Source: Sphaerisporangium fuscum
GTDB lineage: Bacteria; Actinomycetota; Actinomycetes; Streptosporangiales; Streptosporangiaceae
Length of the DNA stretch: 64,000 nt
Direction: 5' to 3'
NCBI RefSeq assembly: GCF_018531465.1
Contig: NZ_JAHDTF010000001.1
Location: 1 to 64,000, forward strand
This document shows positions 26,051-36,954 of this stretch, piece by piece; the stretch's first letter is position 1, and every line of letters begins with the position of its first letter. A model generated the notes under the pieces. The model ran no database searches. It had not been told where the DNA came from and saw nothing but the letters and a program-made list of their open reading frames with translations. The position numbers and the translations under genes were made by a program.

Positions 26051-26899
26051 TCAGCCGGTGAACATCTCCGCTATGAGGCGACAGGATTCATCCGGGTCCA
26101 GCGCCTTGGCGCGCAGATGGTCAAATGCCAGCGTATACCGATATACGTCCATTTCGTGCTCGACGTACAGGCTGCCGGTCAAGTTCTCCAGGAATGCCAC
26201 GTCCGGGTCCGCCGGAACAGGGAACTCTAGAACCTCGAACCCGCCACTCGTAGCCGCGTGGGCGCCGACGGAGAAGGGGAGAACCTGAAGGGTGACATGC
26301 GGTAGCTCAGCCGCTTCAAGTAACCGTTCGAGTTGCGAACGCATGACCTCGGAGCCTCCCACCACGCGACACAGCGCCGCCTCGTCGATGATCGCCCAGA
26401 GCCGCAGAGGGCGATCCTGCGAGAGGAGCTTCTGCCTGGCCATGCGCACCTCGACCCGACGCTCGACCTCACGTTGCGGCGAGATGATCAGCGCCGCTCG
26501 AATGACGGCACGAGCGTAATCCTCTGTCTGCAGAAGCCCCGGGATGATTTCCGGCGCAAAGCTCCGTATGGACGTCGCTTCGGCCTCCAGCCCGATGTAG
26601 GTGGCGTACTCGGTCGGTAGATCACCATAAGCGTGCCACCAGCCCTTCTTCTGGGAATCTCTGGCGAGATCGAGCAGTTCCTCGCGCTTGGACGGCGTCA
26701 GCTCGTACAGATCGAGGAGACGGCCAACGTCCTTGGGAGTGACCCCAACTTTCGATGTCTCGATGCGGGACACTTTCGTAACCGACCAGCCAAGCCGCTC
26801 GGCCACTTGGTCCATCGTCAGTCCCGCCCGCTCCCGAATACGCCTCAACTCCGAGGCGAGGCGACGTCTGCGTACCGTCGGACTACTGATTTGGCGCAT
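26051..26899 (-). CDS. XRE-family regulator with DUF5753 domain (WhiJ-like)
   Basis: A 282-residue protein. SSPTVRRRRLASELRRIRERAGLTMDQVAERLGWSVTKVSRIE is the N-terminal helix-turn-helix. The DUF5753 domain runs from YIGLEAEATSIRSFAPEIIPGLLQTEDYARAVI through LPHVTLQVLPFSVGAHAA and a C-terminal YTLAFDHLRAKALDPDES. WhiJ-type proteins repress developmental or secondary-metabolic genes with DUF397 partners. ATG 26899 is used; ATG 26917 (MGEWEKM) is an alternative and neither has a convincing Shine-Dalgarno. It is divergent from the histidine-kinase-like ATPase at 27129. Confidence 0.92.
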   Translation of the reverse strand: MRQISSPTVRRRRLASELRRIRERAGLTMDQVAERLGWSVTKVSRIETSKVGVTPKDVGRLLDLYELTPSKREELLDLARDSQKKGWWHAYGDLPTEYATYIGLEAEATSIRSFAPEIIPGLLQTEDYARAVIRAALIISPQREVERRVEVRMARQKLLSQDRPLRLWAIIDEAALCRVVGGSEVMRSQLERLLEAAELPHVTLQVLPFSVGAHAATSGGFEVLEFPVPADPDVAFLENLTGSLYVEHEMDVYRYTLAFDHLRAKALDPDESCRLIAEMFTG

Positions 26900-27128
26900 C
26901 TTCTCCCATTCACCCATTCGTCGCAGGTAACGCCCTAAGGGACAATCATCTCGAAAAGCCGCGCAATTTGCGGTTCCACTTGCGCGCCGCCATCTCAACC
27001 AGTCACCCTAACGCTACAGCGAGTGATGCCCCCTTTGGGGGAGGGAAGCGCAAGTTGCGGCTCACACTCCCACCCGCTGAGACATGCACCGCGCACCATC
27101 GGACCTCACTCTTCGTATAGGAGCTTGG

Positions 27129-27653
27129 ATGAGCGGAAAGCGGGACGGGCTTCGTACCGTCTGCTGGGACCTTCCCCACGACCTGGCGGTGGTGGGGAAG
27201 GCACGCAAGATGGTTGTGGAAAGGCTCACGAGCTGGGGTCTGAGCGACCGAAGCGATGACGTCGTCCTGGTGGTCGGCGAGCTGCTCGGGAACGCCATCT
27301 CTTACGGCGCTCCGCCGATTCGGATCTCCCTGTGGGCCTCGTCCGAGGATCTGTGCGTACGGGTCACCGATCACGGAGCGGACCGGCCACGGCATCTGGA
27401 CCTGGGAGTCGAAGCCGTCCACGGCCGGGGACTGCCGATCGTCGCTGCTCTGGCCGACGACTTCGGCGTCGTACCGCTGGCGGACAGCCCCGGCAAGACG
27501 GTGTGGGCCAGGTGGCAGCTACCTCCTGGGTGGCCGGAGGAGCAGCCCACCATTACACGAAAGCTGATCCCCCATCCTCGGACGCCACAGGACGACGCCC
27601 TGCCTGTGGATCACCAGCACCAGGAACGCATCCCCGAGCCCCGCGACTGCTGA
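27129..27653 (+). CDS. HATPase_c_2 anti-sigma-factor-like ATP-binding protein
   Basis: A 174-residue protein. VVLVVGELLGNAISYGAPPIRISL carries the N-box (E..GNA), RVTDHGADRPRH the G1-like box, and GRGLPIVAALADDFGV the G2 box of the GHKL ATPase fold. It resembles SpoIIAB/RsbW-type single-domain kinases and forms the third member of the whiJ-type triad (XRE, DUF397, ATPase). The ATG at 27129 has TAGGAG five bases upstream; an earlier ATG at 27084 lacks one. The C-terminal 35 residues are a Pro/His-rich tail. Confidence 0.88.
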   Translation: MSGKRDGLRTVCWDLPHDLAVVGKARKMVVERLTSWGLSDRSDDVVLVVGELLGNAISYGAPPIRISLWASSEDLCVRVTDHGADRPRHLDLGVEAVHGRGLPIVAALADDFGVVPLADSPGKTVWARWQLPPGWPEEQPTITRKLIPHPRTPQDDALPVDHQHQERIPEPRDC

Positions 27654-27823
27654 GCAGCGTCCAACCAGCGATGCCATGCCGGTAGCGGCATAGCTGGTCG
27701 CGGGTTATGGTGCCGGCAGCTCTCCACCACTCACCCACGGCAAAGTCGTATATATCCGTAAAGGCCAGCTCGCCCGGAAGGTTCCGGGGTCGAAGGGGGC
27801 GGGAGCCCCCTGGGAAACACAGC

Positions 27824-27840
27824 TCTCGCCGAAGGCGAGA
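27824..27840. terminator. Short hairpin between convergent genes
   Basis: TCTCGCC/GGCGAGA stem with three-base loop; on the minus strand the loop reads UUC and is followed by GCTGTGTTTCCC. A second stem, GGGGGC/GCCCCC, lies at 27795-27810. Together they probably terminate the ATPase gene (+) and the glycosyltransferase gene (-). Confidence 0.55.
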
Positions 27841-27858
27841 ACCATTCCCTGACCGCGC

Positions 27859-29853
27859 CTAGATCATGGCGAGGGGTTCTGCCGGGAGGTAGCCCTGGAG
27901 GGTGGAGGAGGACAGGAGGCGGGGCTCGGTCTCGGGGCGGACGCAGACGTAGGAGTACCTGTCGGCCGAGTACACGCGGACGCCGTCCGTGCGGCACTGG
28001 CGCATCAGGACCTCGTCCCATTCTTCCGAGACGTCGGCGATCCCCAGGTAGCCCAGCTCCTGGCGGCGGGCCAGCAGGGTGCCGCCGGCGACCTCCGGCA
28101 GGAAGCGGTGCTCGGCACCGGGCTGGCGGAGCAGGGTGGCGCCGGTGCCGGGGACGTGGGCGTAGAAGGACGCCTTGCCGATGATCTCCGCGTCCACGGC
28201 GGCGAAGTACCGGACCAGGTCGGCGAGGTAGTGCTCGCCGTACAGGTCGCGCGGGTCGAGGACGGCCACCAGGTCGCCGTCGGCGAGGCGGAGCGCGCGG
28301 TCGAGCGCGGCGCCCCGGGTGACCGGCGTGCCGGCGGTGTCGCGGACGACGACGTCGCCCTTGTGCACGGCCCGCGCGGCCTTCTCGACGACGGCCGCGT
28401 CCAGCCCCTCGGCGACGATGACGACCTGGCCGGGGGTGTGGGCCTGCCGTCCGAGCTGGGCGAGCAGGTGGTCGAGCTCCGTCTGGCCGGACACGGCGGC
28501 GATGGCCGTGACGGAGGCGGAGTTGCGCACCGACGGCAGCCCGACGGTGTCCAGGATGGGGTCGAGCAGCGGCGTGACCGGTACGGTGGCCCGCCACGCC
28601 TGGTGGGACTCCGAGGCGCACTCGGCCTCGGCCGCCAGGTACTCCTCGACCGAGCCGAGCGCCTGCCGCAGCGACGCCTCGTCCCCGCCGATGGGGGCGG
28701 CCAGCTGCATGATCGGGGTGCCGCAGGCGGACAGCTCCTCCACGACGCGCGCGTCCGCGTCGGGCCCCGCGAGCACCATGGACACCGACCGGTAGGCGGT
28801 CAGGACGTCGTCGTAGGTGTCCTTGTCGGTCATGAGGGGCCGCCAGCCGGCGTCCGGCGGCGGGTCGCCCTGCAGGGCGGTGCCGAGGAGGCCCACCCCG
28901 GACCGTCCTCCGGCGGCCGGCATCTGGTTGTGCACGCGCGGCTGCACGGCCTGCGGGAGGACCCCGACGCGGTCGTGGCGCAGGGCGGCCCGCCACTCGC
29001 GGGCCCTCGCCTCGGAGGTGGTGTAGACGTGGTCGAAGTAGGACGCCATGGGCACGCTGAGGGAGATCGGCCCTCCGGAGTGCCAGAAGACGGTGCGGAT
29101 CCCCCTGCGGGCGCACTCCTCGATCAGGTCGCGCAGGCCGCGTTCCCGCCCGGCGAGCTCCTCCAGCCACCGCCCGCCGTTGCCCTGCCGGGGGCCGGGC
29201 CTGACCGACTCGGCGAAGAGCATGTGCGGGTGGTGCTGGTCGAGCATGGCGGCCCAGTTGTCGGGGCCGAAGTTGGTGACCTGGCGCCACTCGTAGCGGA
29301 ACAGGGCCTCGGACTGCCGGTCGACGATCGCGGCCACGGTGAGGTACGGCCGGGCGAGCGGGCCCTTGGGGACCGTGAAGCCTTCGGCCATCGCCGTGGA
29401 GACGGCCGGACCCGCCGTCTGGGGTGTGACCGGTGTCACGGGGGCGGGGTCGAGCGGCGGCGGGGTGGGCGGGAAGTCGGAGCGTTTCGGCGCGGGGCGC
29501 TTGCTCACGGGGGCGCGCAGGGTGCGGGCCACCTCGCCGGGCTTCTTGGTGTGCAGGGCATCGCCGAGGCGCGACCACCGGCTGGCCTGCAGCGATTCGA
29601 GCCGCCACTGGGCGGCCTCGGTCTGGTAGCGCTGTTCGGCGAGGTTCTTCGCGAGCTTGACGACCTGCTTCTCGACGGCCTTCGCCCTGGCCTCGACCTC
29701 GCGGGCCCGGGTGAGGGCCTCGGCCTCCGACTCGGCGGCCCTGGCCAGTCTCTCCTGGTAGTCGGCCAGCAGCCGGGTGAGTTCGGCGTTGCCCGAGGCC
29801 GCCGAGACGGCCGCCTCCAGCGCCCGCCTGGTGCTCTCCAACTCTTCACTCAT
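27859..29853 (-). CDS. Large glycosyltransferase with N-terminal coiled coil
   Basis: A 664-residue protein. Residues 1-105 are a Glu/Ala/Arg coiled coil, followed by a Pro-rich linker with PPTPPPLDPAPVTPVTP. The middle part (AAIVDRQSEALFRYEW, IRTVFWHSGGPISL, DHVYTTSEARAREWRAAL, MVLAGPDADARVVEELSACG) resembles CgeB/YkvP-type GT-B glycosyltransferases. The C-terminal ~200 residues (VTAIAAVSGQTELDHLLAQL, GDLVAVLDPRDLYGEHYLADL) resemble a GT2 GT-A domain with a degenerate DxD (LDPRD). The ATG at 29853 has GGTGATGG upstream. It is divergent from the asparagine-synthase-like gene, 113 bp away; a shared role in surface-glycan assembly is inferred. Confidence 0.8.
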   Translation of the reverse strand: MSEELESTRRALEAAVSAASGNAELTRLLADYQERLARAAESEAEALTRAREVEARAKAVEKQVVKLAKNLAEQRYQTEAAQWRLESLQASRWSRLGDALHTKKPGEVARTLRAPVSKRPAPKRSDFPPTPPPLDPAPVTPVTPQTAGPAVSTAMAEGFTVPKGPLARPYLTVAAIVDRQSEALFRYEWRQVTNFGPDNWAAMLDQHHPHMLFAESVRPGPRQGNGGRWLEELAGRERGLRDLIEECARRGIRTVFWHSGGPISLSVPMASYFDHVYTTSEARAREWRAALRHDRVGVLPQAVQPRVHNQMPAAGGRSGVGLLGTALQGDPPPDAGWRPLMTDKDTYDDVLTAYRSVSMVLAGPDADARVVEELSACGTPIMQLAAPIGGDEASLRQALGSVEEYLAAEAECASESHQAWRATVPVTPLLDPILDTVGLPSVRNSASVTAIAAVSGQTELDHLLAQLGRQAHTPGQVVIVAEGLDAAVVEKAARAVHKGDVVVRDTAGTPVTRGAALDRALRLADGDLVAVLDPRDLYGEHYLADLVRYFAAVDAEIIGKASFYAHVPGTGATLLRQPGAEHRFLPEVAGGTLLARRQELGYLGIADVSEEWDEVLMRQCRTDGVRVYSADRYSYVCVRPETEPRLLSSSTLQGYLPAEPLAMI

Positions 29854-29966
29854 GCCATCACCGTGTCCCCAGATGTCGAGCAAGAATAATCGCAGATTCC
29901 GGCCCACCACCTCGAACCACCACAAGTCCGTAAACTCTCCACGTGTTCGATGAGGGGAGAGGTCGA

Positions 29967-31652
29967 GTGCGCAACGGGAAGTGGCCGGAGTACGTCGTCC
30001 GGCCGTACGTCTGCGGCGCCATGGGGGCCTACGACCCCGCCAGGCTGGAGCTTCTGAGCACCGCGGGCCCGGCCGTCCGGGAGGTGCACCGGGCGCCCGG
30101 CGCGGCCCTGATGAGTTCCTCGCCGCTCGCGCCGTACGCCGCGACGCCGGGGACGGGGACATCCTTCGCCTGGGCCGAGCGGCAGCCGCCCGCGGCAGCG
30201 CCCTGGCACATGGTGGCCGAGACGTGGGAGACCCCCGGGCTGATCGACGAGCCCGGCGCCGTCACCCTGCACACCGGCGCCTTCGGCCTGATCGACCTCT
30301 ACTACCTCACCGACAGCGGCCCCGACGGGGACGCGGTCTACTTCGCCGGGAACATCGAGCCGCTGCTGGCGCTGGCCCGCCGGCCGTACGAGGTCAACTG
30401 GGACGCCTGGGCCGCGATCTTCAAGCTGACCTACCCCCTCCTGGAGGACACCCCCTACGCCGAGGTCAAGCGGCTGCCCGGCTCCACCGCGCTCGTCTGG
30501 TCGCGATCAGAGCGCCGGGTGGCGGTGGAGAAGCGCACGCCGAGGTGGGTCCGGGAGGAGCCGTTCGACCGGGGCGTCACGGCGGGGGACATCGTCGCGC
30601 TGCTGCACGAGGCGCTGAAGCCGTTCGACGACCGGCCGCTGCTGGTGCCGGTGAGCGGCGGGTACGACTCGCGGCTGCTCGCCTCGGTGGCGGTGGCCCG
30701 CGAGATGGACGTCGAGTCGTGGACGACGAGCCCGGACGACGGCCTGGACAACGACATCGACTTCGCCCGCTACATCACGCGCGAACTCGGCCTGCGGCAC
30801 CGCATCGTCCCGCAGGACCCGGCGGCCTACCCGGACGAGGCACGGTGGGCGGCACGCCGGCTGGAGTACCTCACCAGCCACCACGCCTGGTACTCCCCCT
30901 TCGCCCGCGAGGTGCACAAGGCGGGACGCGCGGTCGTGGACGGCCTGGCGGGCGGGCCGCTGATGAAGAACTTCCTGATCACCTCGGACGCGGTGGGCGC
31001 GGGCACCTCCGCCGACCGGCAGGCGGCCCTGCTGTCCGCCCTGGCCACCGGCGAGCCGCACCTGCCGGTGCTGTCGGAGCAGGCGCGCGCGTTCGTCGAC
31101 GACCGGGTCGCCTCGGCGTTCGCGCAGGCGACCTCCATGCTGCGCGGCCACCGCTCGGAGCTGCCGCTGAGCGTGCTGCACACGCGTACGGCGCGCGGGA
31201 TCGCCCGCTCCCCCGTGAACCTCGTCGGCCCGGAGGCCACGCCGGTCTTCCCGTTCCTGCATCCGGACTTCTTCGACGCCGCGCTGTCGGTCCCGGTGGA
31301 CCGCAAGGAGGGCGGCAGGTTCTACCGGGAGATCCTGCGGGCCGCCAACCCGCGCGTGGCCGCCCTGCCGTCCACCAACGGGGCGCTGCCGCACCGGCGG
31401 GTGCCGTTGCGGTCGGGGGGACCGGTCGCGCGCGAGTGGAACCACCGGATGCTCCTGAAGGCCGCCGCGGTGCCGGGGCTGCTGTCGGAGCAGATGAGGG
31501 ACGTGGTGGCGCAGGGGCCGGACGGGCTGACGGCCTTCGGGTCGTGGAACTCCCGTTTTTGGCTCAGGGGACTGGTGCTTTTCGGCTCCTGGCTGACGGA
31601 CTATGAGGACGTTCTCGGCGATCTCACGCCGCCCTGGGACGCGGCCATGTGA
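29967..31652 (+). CDS. Asparagine-synthase-like protein (PP-loop), without N-terminal glutaminase cysteine
   Basis: A 561-residue protein. The PP-loop VPVSGGYDSRLLAS (about residues 230-243) is the ATP-pyrophosphatase motif of the Asn_synthase domain, followed by DNDIDFARYITRELGLRH. The N-terminal half (about 1-200) has the outline of a class II glutamine amidotransferase (FGLIDLYYLTDSGPDGDAVYFAGNIEPLL) but starts MRNGKWPEYVVRPYVCG, so the catalytic Cys2 is missing and glutamine hydrolysis is unlikely. It may use ammonia or act as an amide- or lactam-forming ligase. The GTG at 29967 follows GGGGAGAGG. It is divergent from a glycosyltransferase. Confidence 0.8.
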   Translation: MRNGKWPEYVVRPYVCGAMGAYDPARLELLSTAGPAVREVHRAPGAALMSSSPLAPYAATPGTGTSFAWAERQPPAAAPWHMVAETWETPGLIDEPGAVTLHTGAFGLIDLYYLTDSGPDGDAVYFAGNIEPLLALARRPYEVNWDAWAAIFKLTYPLLEDTPYAEVKRLPGSTALVWSRSERRVAVEKRTPRWVREEPFDRGVTAGDIVALLHEALKPFDDRPLLVPVSGGYDSRLLASVAVAREMDVESWTTSPDDGLDNDIDFARYITRELGLRHRIVPQDPAAYPDEARWAARRLEYLTSHHAWYSPFAREVHKAGRAVVDGLAGGPLMKNFLITSDAVGAGTSADRQAALLSALATGEPHLPVLSEQARAFVDDRVASAFAQATSMLRGHRSELPLSVLHTRTARGIARSPVNLVGPEATPVFPFLHPDFFDAALSVPVDRKEGGRFYREILRAANPRVAALPSTNGALPHRRVPLRSGGPVAREWNHRMLLKAAAVPGLLSEQMRDVVAQGPDGLTAFGSWNSRFWLRGLVLFGSWLTDYEDVLGDLTPPWDAAM

Positions 31653-31775
31653 ACCGTTTCACAAGCCTGGTGCAAACCCGTGCCCAACCTGCGAAGACAG
31701 GGCCGATTACGTGGGTTTTCCGGGGAGTGCGGACGATTACGCGTCCGGTACGCGGAGTGACCCTTCCGGATCGTC

Positions 31776-31804
31776 TTCGGACATCCCTAATCGACTGCTA
31801 GTCT
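31776..31804 (+). promoter_or_regulatory. Possible promoter of treS
   Basis: TTCGGA (31776-31781), a 17-bp spacer and TAGTCT (31799-31804) give a moderate sigma-70-like match about 140 bp before the treS start. No operator symmetry is seen. Confidence 0.35.
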
Positions 31805-31945
31805 TCGGCGAAACAGCGCCGATACACGCTGAGCACCGAGCCACCCCTTCGGTGAAGGCGTCGGGCGGGAGCCGCAGGGATGACGGCTCCAACGGCGCGA
31901 ACCCCCGTGTTGTACCGCCCTACTCTCTTGATGCGAGCGATACCT

Positions 31946-33634
<1,689 letters not shown>

Positions 33635-33645
33635 GCCCGCCGTAC

Positions 33646-33684
33646 GGCTCCCGGCGCTCCCTCCTGAAGGGAACGCCGGGAGCC
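33646..33684 (+). terminator. Hairpin terminator after treS
   Basis: An 11-bp perfect stem, GGCTCCCGGCG and CGCCGGGAGCC, with a 17-base loop begins 12 bp after the treS stop and is followed by TTCGCGTGT. It also lies downstream of the convergent ABC permease gene. Confidence 0.75.
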
Positions 33685-33730
33685 TTCGCGTGTAACGGCG
33701 TGGGGCCCGTTCGCGGTGCGCCCGACGGGC

Positions 33731-35995
33731 TCAGCGAGGTGTGACGGGGATCCTGGCGCGGGCGGCCCGGCGGGCCGGGATGAGCGCCACCAGCACGGCG
33801 GCGCCGACGACCGTCAGCACGGCGAGCAGCAGCGTCAGCGGCGCGGGCGAGCGCCCGATGCCGGCTCCGATGCCGCTGGCGGCCCCTTGGAGGTCGATCA
33901 GGCCGGAGGACACCAGCGCCCCCGCCACCGCCCCCGTGACCACGCCGAGCACCGCCAGCAGGCCCGTACCGGTCACCAGCGTGGCCATCACCTGGCGCGG
34001 CGTGAGCCCCATGGCCTTCAGCACGGCGAGATCGAGGGCGTGGTCGCGCAGCCCGACCGCGCTGGCCGTCAGCAGGTTGGCCAGGCCCAGCAGCGCCAGC
34101 ACACTCACCAGCGCCACGATGATGACGCGGATCACCGACAGCCGGTCGGACGGGTTGACGGCCTGCGACACCTCCAGCGCCTGCGCCTGCAGGCGTGACC
34201 GGACGGCCGCCTGGTCGGCCCCCTGGCGCAGCACGAGGCTGTAGTACTGCGGAGGGAGGGCGTCCTTGGGGGCGAGGCTGTCCAGGGGCACCGAGAGCAC
34301 CTCGCCGTCCTGGTCGGGCTCCAGCACCCGACCGACGATCCTCACGATCAGCGGGGTGCCGCCGATGGTGAGCCGCGTGCGGTCACCGATGCGGACGTGC
34401 AGCAGGTCGAGCAGGCCCTGACCGGCGACGGCCTCGCCCCTGTCGCGGAACATGCGCCCCTCGACCACCGAGAACGGATAGGGGTCTATCACGGTGCCGA
34501 GCGCCCGGGCACGTACCGTGCGCGTCTGCCCCGGCACCAGCGCGTCCACCTCCGTGCCGGGATAGGAGGCGATCACTTCGGGATCGGCCAGCGCGACCTG
34601 GTTGGCCTCGGCGGACGTCAGGCTTCCCGGGCGCACGATCAGCGAGGCCGCCTGGCCGACCTGCTCCGGATGGGCCTTGAAGGCGTCCAGCGTCGCCCAG
34701 CAGCCCAGGCCGATCGTGATCATCATCATGGGGATGGCCAGGCCGAACGTCGTCAGCAGCGCCGGCAGGCGCCGGGTGAAGGCGTCCCTCGCCCCGAGCA
34801 CCAGCGCGGGCGGCAGGCGTACCAGCAGGGCCAGCCGGGCCAGGCGCGACAGGTGACCGCGCGGGGGCACGGCGGGCGCGGCCGGGATCGGCGGGGTACG
34901 GCCGCCGCGCCAGGCGGGCAGCCAGACCGCGATGAGCACCACCACCGCCGTGCCGGCCGTGATGGCGAGCAGCGGGCCCGCCGACAGCGGGACGGCCACG
35001 GTCTCCTCCAGGCCGTACGCCGTCACCACCCGCCCGCACACCACGCCCAGCACGATGCCGGCGAATCCCAGCGTGCCGTGCTCGACGAGCAGCATGCGGA
35101 TTACCTGGCGCCGGGTGAACCCCAGCGACTTCAGCGTCGCGATGTCGCGCTGCTGGGTGAGGACCCGCCCGCCGGCGGCGTTGGCGAGGGCCAGGGCGGC
35201 CGCCACCAGCCCGGCCACGCCGAACAGCGCGAGCAGCACCCCCAGCAGGCGGTTGTCGAGCTCCATCGACGCCTCGACCTCGCGCCAGGTGGACACGCGC
35301 TGCACCTGCCCGGCCAGCTTGGTGATCGTGCGCTGGACGATGAGCGAGGTGGCGTCGGGGTCGTCCAGACGCAGCCCGGTCACCGACTCGCTGCGGCCGA
35401 GCGCGGGCTCCACCTGGTCGAGGGTCCCTGAGAGGGTCCAAGCGAGGCCTGGAGTCCACTCGGGGTAGAAGCCCTGGTCACCGCTCTCGGCGAGCCCGGA
35501 CACCGTCAGGGCGTGCGTGGCGCCGTTCAGGCCGATGACCGAGAACGACGAGCCGGGACGCAGGCCGAGCGCGCGGGCGAACGACCGCTCGACGACCACG
35601 CCGGAGAGGTTGGCCGGGTCCAGCCAGCGGCCCTCGCGCAGGATCGGGCGGCCGACGGCCGGCAGCACCGCCGACATCTCCTGGAGGGCGACCGGGGTCT
35701 TCTTGCCGCCCTGCACCAGCGTGGCGGGGGCACTGCGGTAGGGCCCGGCCACGTCGGTGACGCCGGGTTGGGCCTTGAGCACCGCCGGGTCCGGGGCGTC
35801 CTTGGTGTGGATCCAGACGTGGGCGCCGTTGCCGCGGACGAACAGGCCGCGCCAGGGGTTGGTGCCGTCCTCGAGGAGCGTGGCCGCGGTGATGAGCGCC
35901 GTGACGATGCCGGTCACCGCGAGCACGGTGAGCAGCGCCTGCACCCGTCTCGCCCTCAGGTCGGCCCTGACCCACCGCACTTCAGCTGTGTTCAT
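33731..35995 (-). CDS. FtsX-like ABC transporter permease
   Basis: A 754-residue membrane protein: an N-terminal TM helix (ALLTVLAVTGIVTALITAATL), a large extracytoplasmic MacB-like domain, a three-helix FtsX core (about 255-360), a second TM block, another extracytoplasmic domain and a final three-helix FtsX core ending in an Arg-rich tail. This ten-helix double-FtsX layout is typical of actinobacterial exporters or mechanotransmission permeases with MacB/LolCDE-type ATPases. It starts with ATG 35995 (MNTAEVRW) and follows its ATPase by 155 bp. The substrate is unknown; the PadR gene upstream suggests drug- or envelope-stress-induced expression. Confidence 0.9.
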   Translation of the reverse strand: MNTAEVRWVRADLRARRVQALLTVLAVTGIVTALITAATLLEDGTNPWRGLFVRGNGAHVWIHTKDAPDPAVLKAQPGVTDVAGPYRSAPATLVQGGKKTPVALQEMSAVLPAVGRPILREGRWLDPANLSGVVVERSFARALGLRPGSSFSVIGLNGATHALTVSGLAESGDQGFYPEWTPGLAWTLSGTLDQVEPALGRSESVTGLRLDDPDATSLIVQRTITKLAGQVQRVSTWREVEASMELDNRLLGVLLALFGVAGLVAAALALANAAGGRVLTQQRDIATLKSLGFTRRQVIRMLLVEHGTLGFAGIVLGVVCGRVVTAYGLEETVAVPLSAGPLLAITAGTAVVVLIAVWLPAWRGGRTPPIPAAPAVPPRGHLSRLARLALLVRLPPALVLGARDAFTRRLPALLTTFGLAIPMMMITIGLGCWATLDAFKAHPEQVGQAASLIVRPGSLTSAEANQVALADPEVIASYPGTEVDALVPGQTRTVRARALGTVIDPYPFSVVEGRMFRDRGEAVAGQGLLDLLHVRIGDRTRLTIGGTPLIVRIVGRVLEPDQDGEVLSVPLDSLAPKDALPPQYYSLVLRQGADQAAVRSRLQAQALEVSQAVNPSDRLSVIRVIIVALVSVLALLGLANLLTASAVGLRDHALDLAVLKAMGLTPRQVMATLVTGTGLLAVLGVVTGAVAGALVSSGLIDLQGAASGIGAGIGRSPAPLTLLLAVLTVVGAAVLVALIPARRAARARIPVTPR

Positions 35996-36150
35996 TGCGC
36001 TCGCTCCGCTCGCGCGGCGCGAGGCCGCCCCTGAGCCGGCACGCTTCCCTCGTCGCTCGGAAGCGCTCGTTCCTCGCGCTCCCTCCCTCCTCGGTCACCG
36101 CACCGGCGCGTCCTCGCTGTGTTCATTGCGCTGTGTTCATGGGGTCGGCG
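35996..36150. repeat. Short duplications of the permease start region
   Basis: Read on the minus strand, ATGAACACAGC (the first codons of the permease at 35995) also occurs twice between 36117 and 36140, and again at about 36914, just before the ATPase start. The extra copies open only very short frames. The remaining sequence is C/T-rich on the plus strand and non-coding. Confidence 0.55.
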
Positions 36151-36894
36151 TCATCCCCGGAGCTCGACCACGCCGCCGGCGCCGCTCTTGGGGCGGCGGC
36201 GGGCAGGGGCGATCGCCCCGTCGTCGACGATCTGGCCGTCGAGCAGGGTGACCACCCGGTCGGCGAGGCCGGCGACGCGGGCGTCGTGGGTGACCATGAC
36301 GATCGTCTGCCCCTGCTTGTGCACGTCGCCGAGCAGGCGCAGCACGTCGCGGGTGTTCTTGCTGTCGAGGTTGCCGGTCGGCTCGTCGGCCAGCAGCACG
36401 CGGGGCTGGTTGGCCAGCGCCCGGGCGAGCGCCACCCGCTGCTGCTCACCGCCCGAGAGCTGGGCGGGCGCCGCGTCGGCCTTCTCGGTCAGCCCCAGCT
36501 CGCCCAGCAGGTACTCTCTGCGCTCGCGGGCGTGCTTGGGCGAGGCGCCCGCGAGCAGCGCCGGGAGCTCGACGTTGTCGGCGACCGTCATGTTGTCCAC
36601 GAGGTTGAAGAACTGGAAGACAAAGCCGATCTTCTGGCGGCGCAGGATGGCCCAGGCGCTCTCGCCGAGGGTGTCGGCGCGTTCGCCCTCGATCCAGATC
36701 TCGCCGCTGGTGCGGGTGTCGAGGCCGCCGAGCATGTGCACGAGAGTGGACTTCCCCGACCCCGAGGGGCCCATGATGGCGACGAACTCGCCCTGTTCGA
36801 CCCGCAGGTCGACGCCCCGCACCGCCGGCACCGGCAGCCCACCCGTCTGGTAGATCTTCACCAGATTGACCGTGTTGATCGCCGCCGTGCTCAT
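36151..36894 (-). CDS. ABC transporter ATP-binding protein, MacB/LolD type
   Basis: A 247-residue ATPase. Walker A is GPSGSGKST (about 42-50), the Q-loop is in FVFQFFNLVDNMTVADNV, the signature is LSGGEQQRVALARAL, Walker B is VLLADEPTGNLDS and the switch histidine is in MVTHDARVA. The FFNL Q-loop context and EPTGNLD are characteristic of the MacB/LolD/FtsE group that pairs with FtsX permeases such as the next gene. ATG 36894 (MSTAAINTVNLVK). It lies 60 bp downstream of the PadR regulator and probably forms an operon with it. Confidence 0.95.
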   Translation of the reverse strand: MSTAAINTVNLVKIYQTGGLPVPAVRGVDLRVEQGEFVAIMGPSGSGKSTLVHMLGGLDTRTSGEIWIEGERADTLGESAWAILRRQKIGFVFQFFNLVDNMTVADNVELPALLAGASPKHARERREYLLGELGLTEKADAAPAQLSGGEQQRVALARALANQPRVLLADEPTGNLDSKNTRDVLRLLGDVHKQGQTIVMVTHDARVAGLADRVVTLLDGQIVDDGAIAPARRRPKSGAGGVVELRG

Positions 36895-36954
36895 TGCGAC
36901 TTCGCTGTGTTCATGAGGCGCTGGGTCACCACTTTTCTCTTTGCGGCCGCTCCG

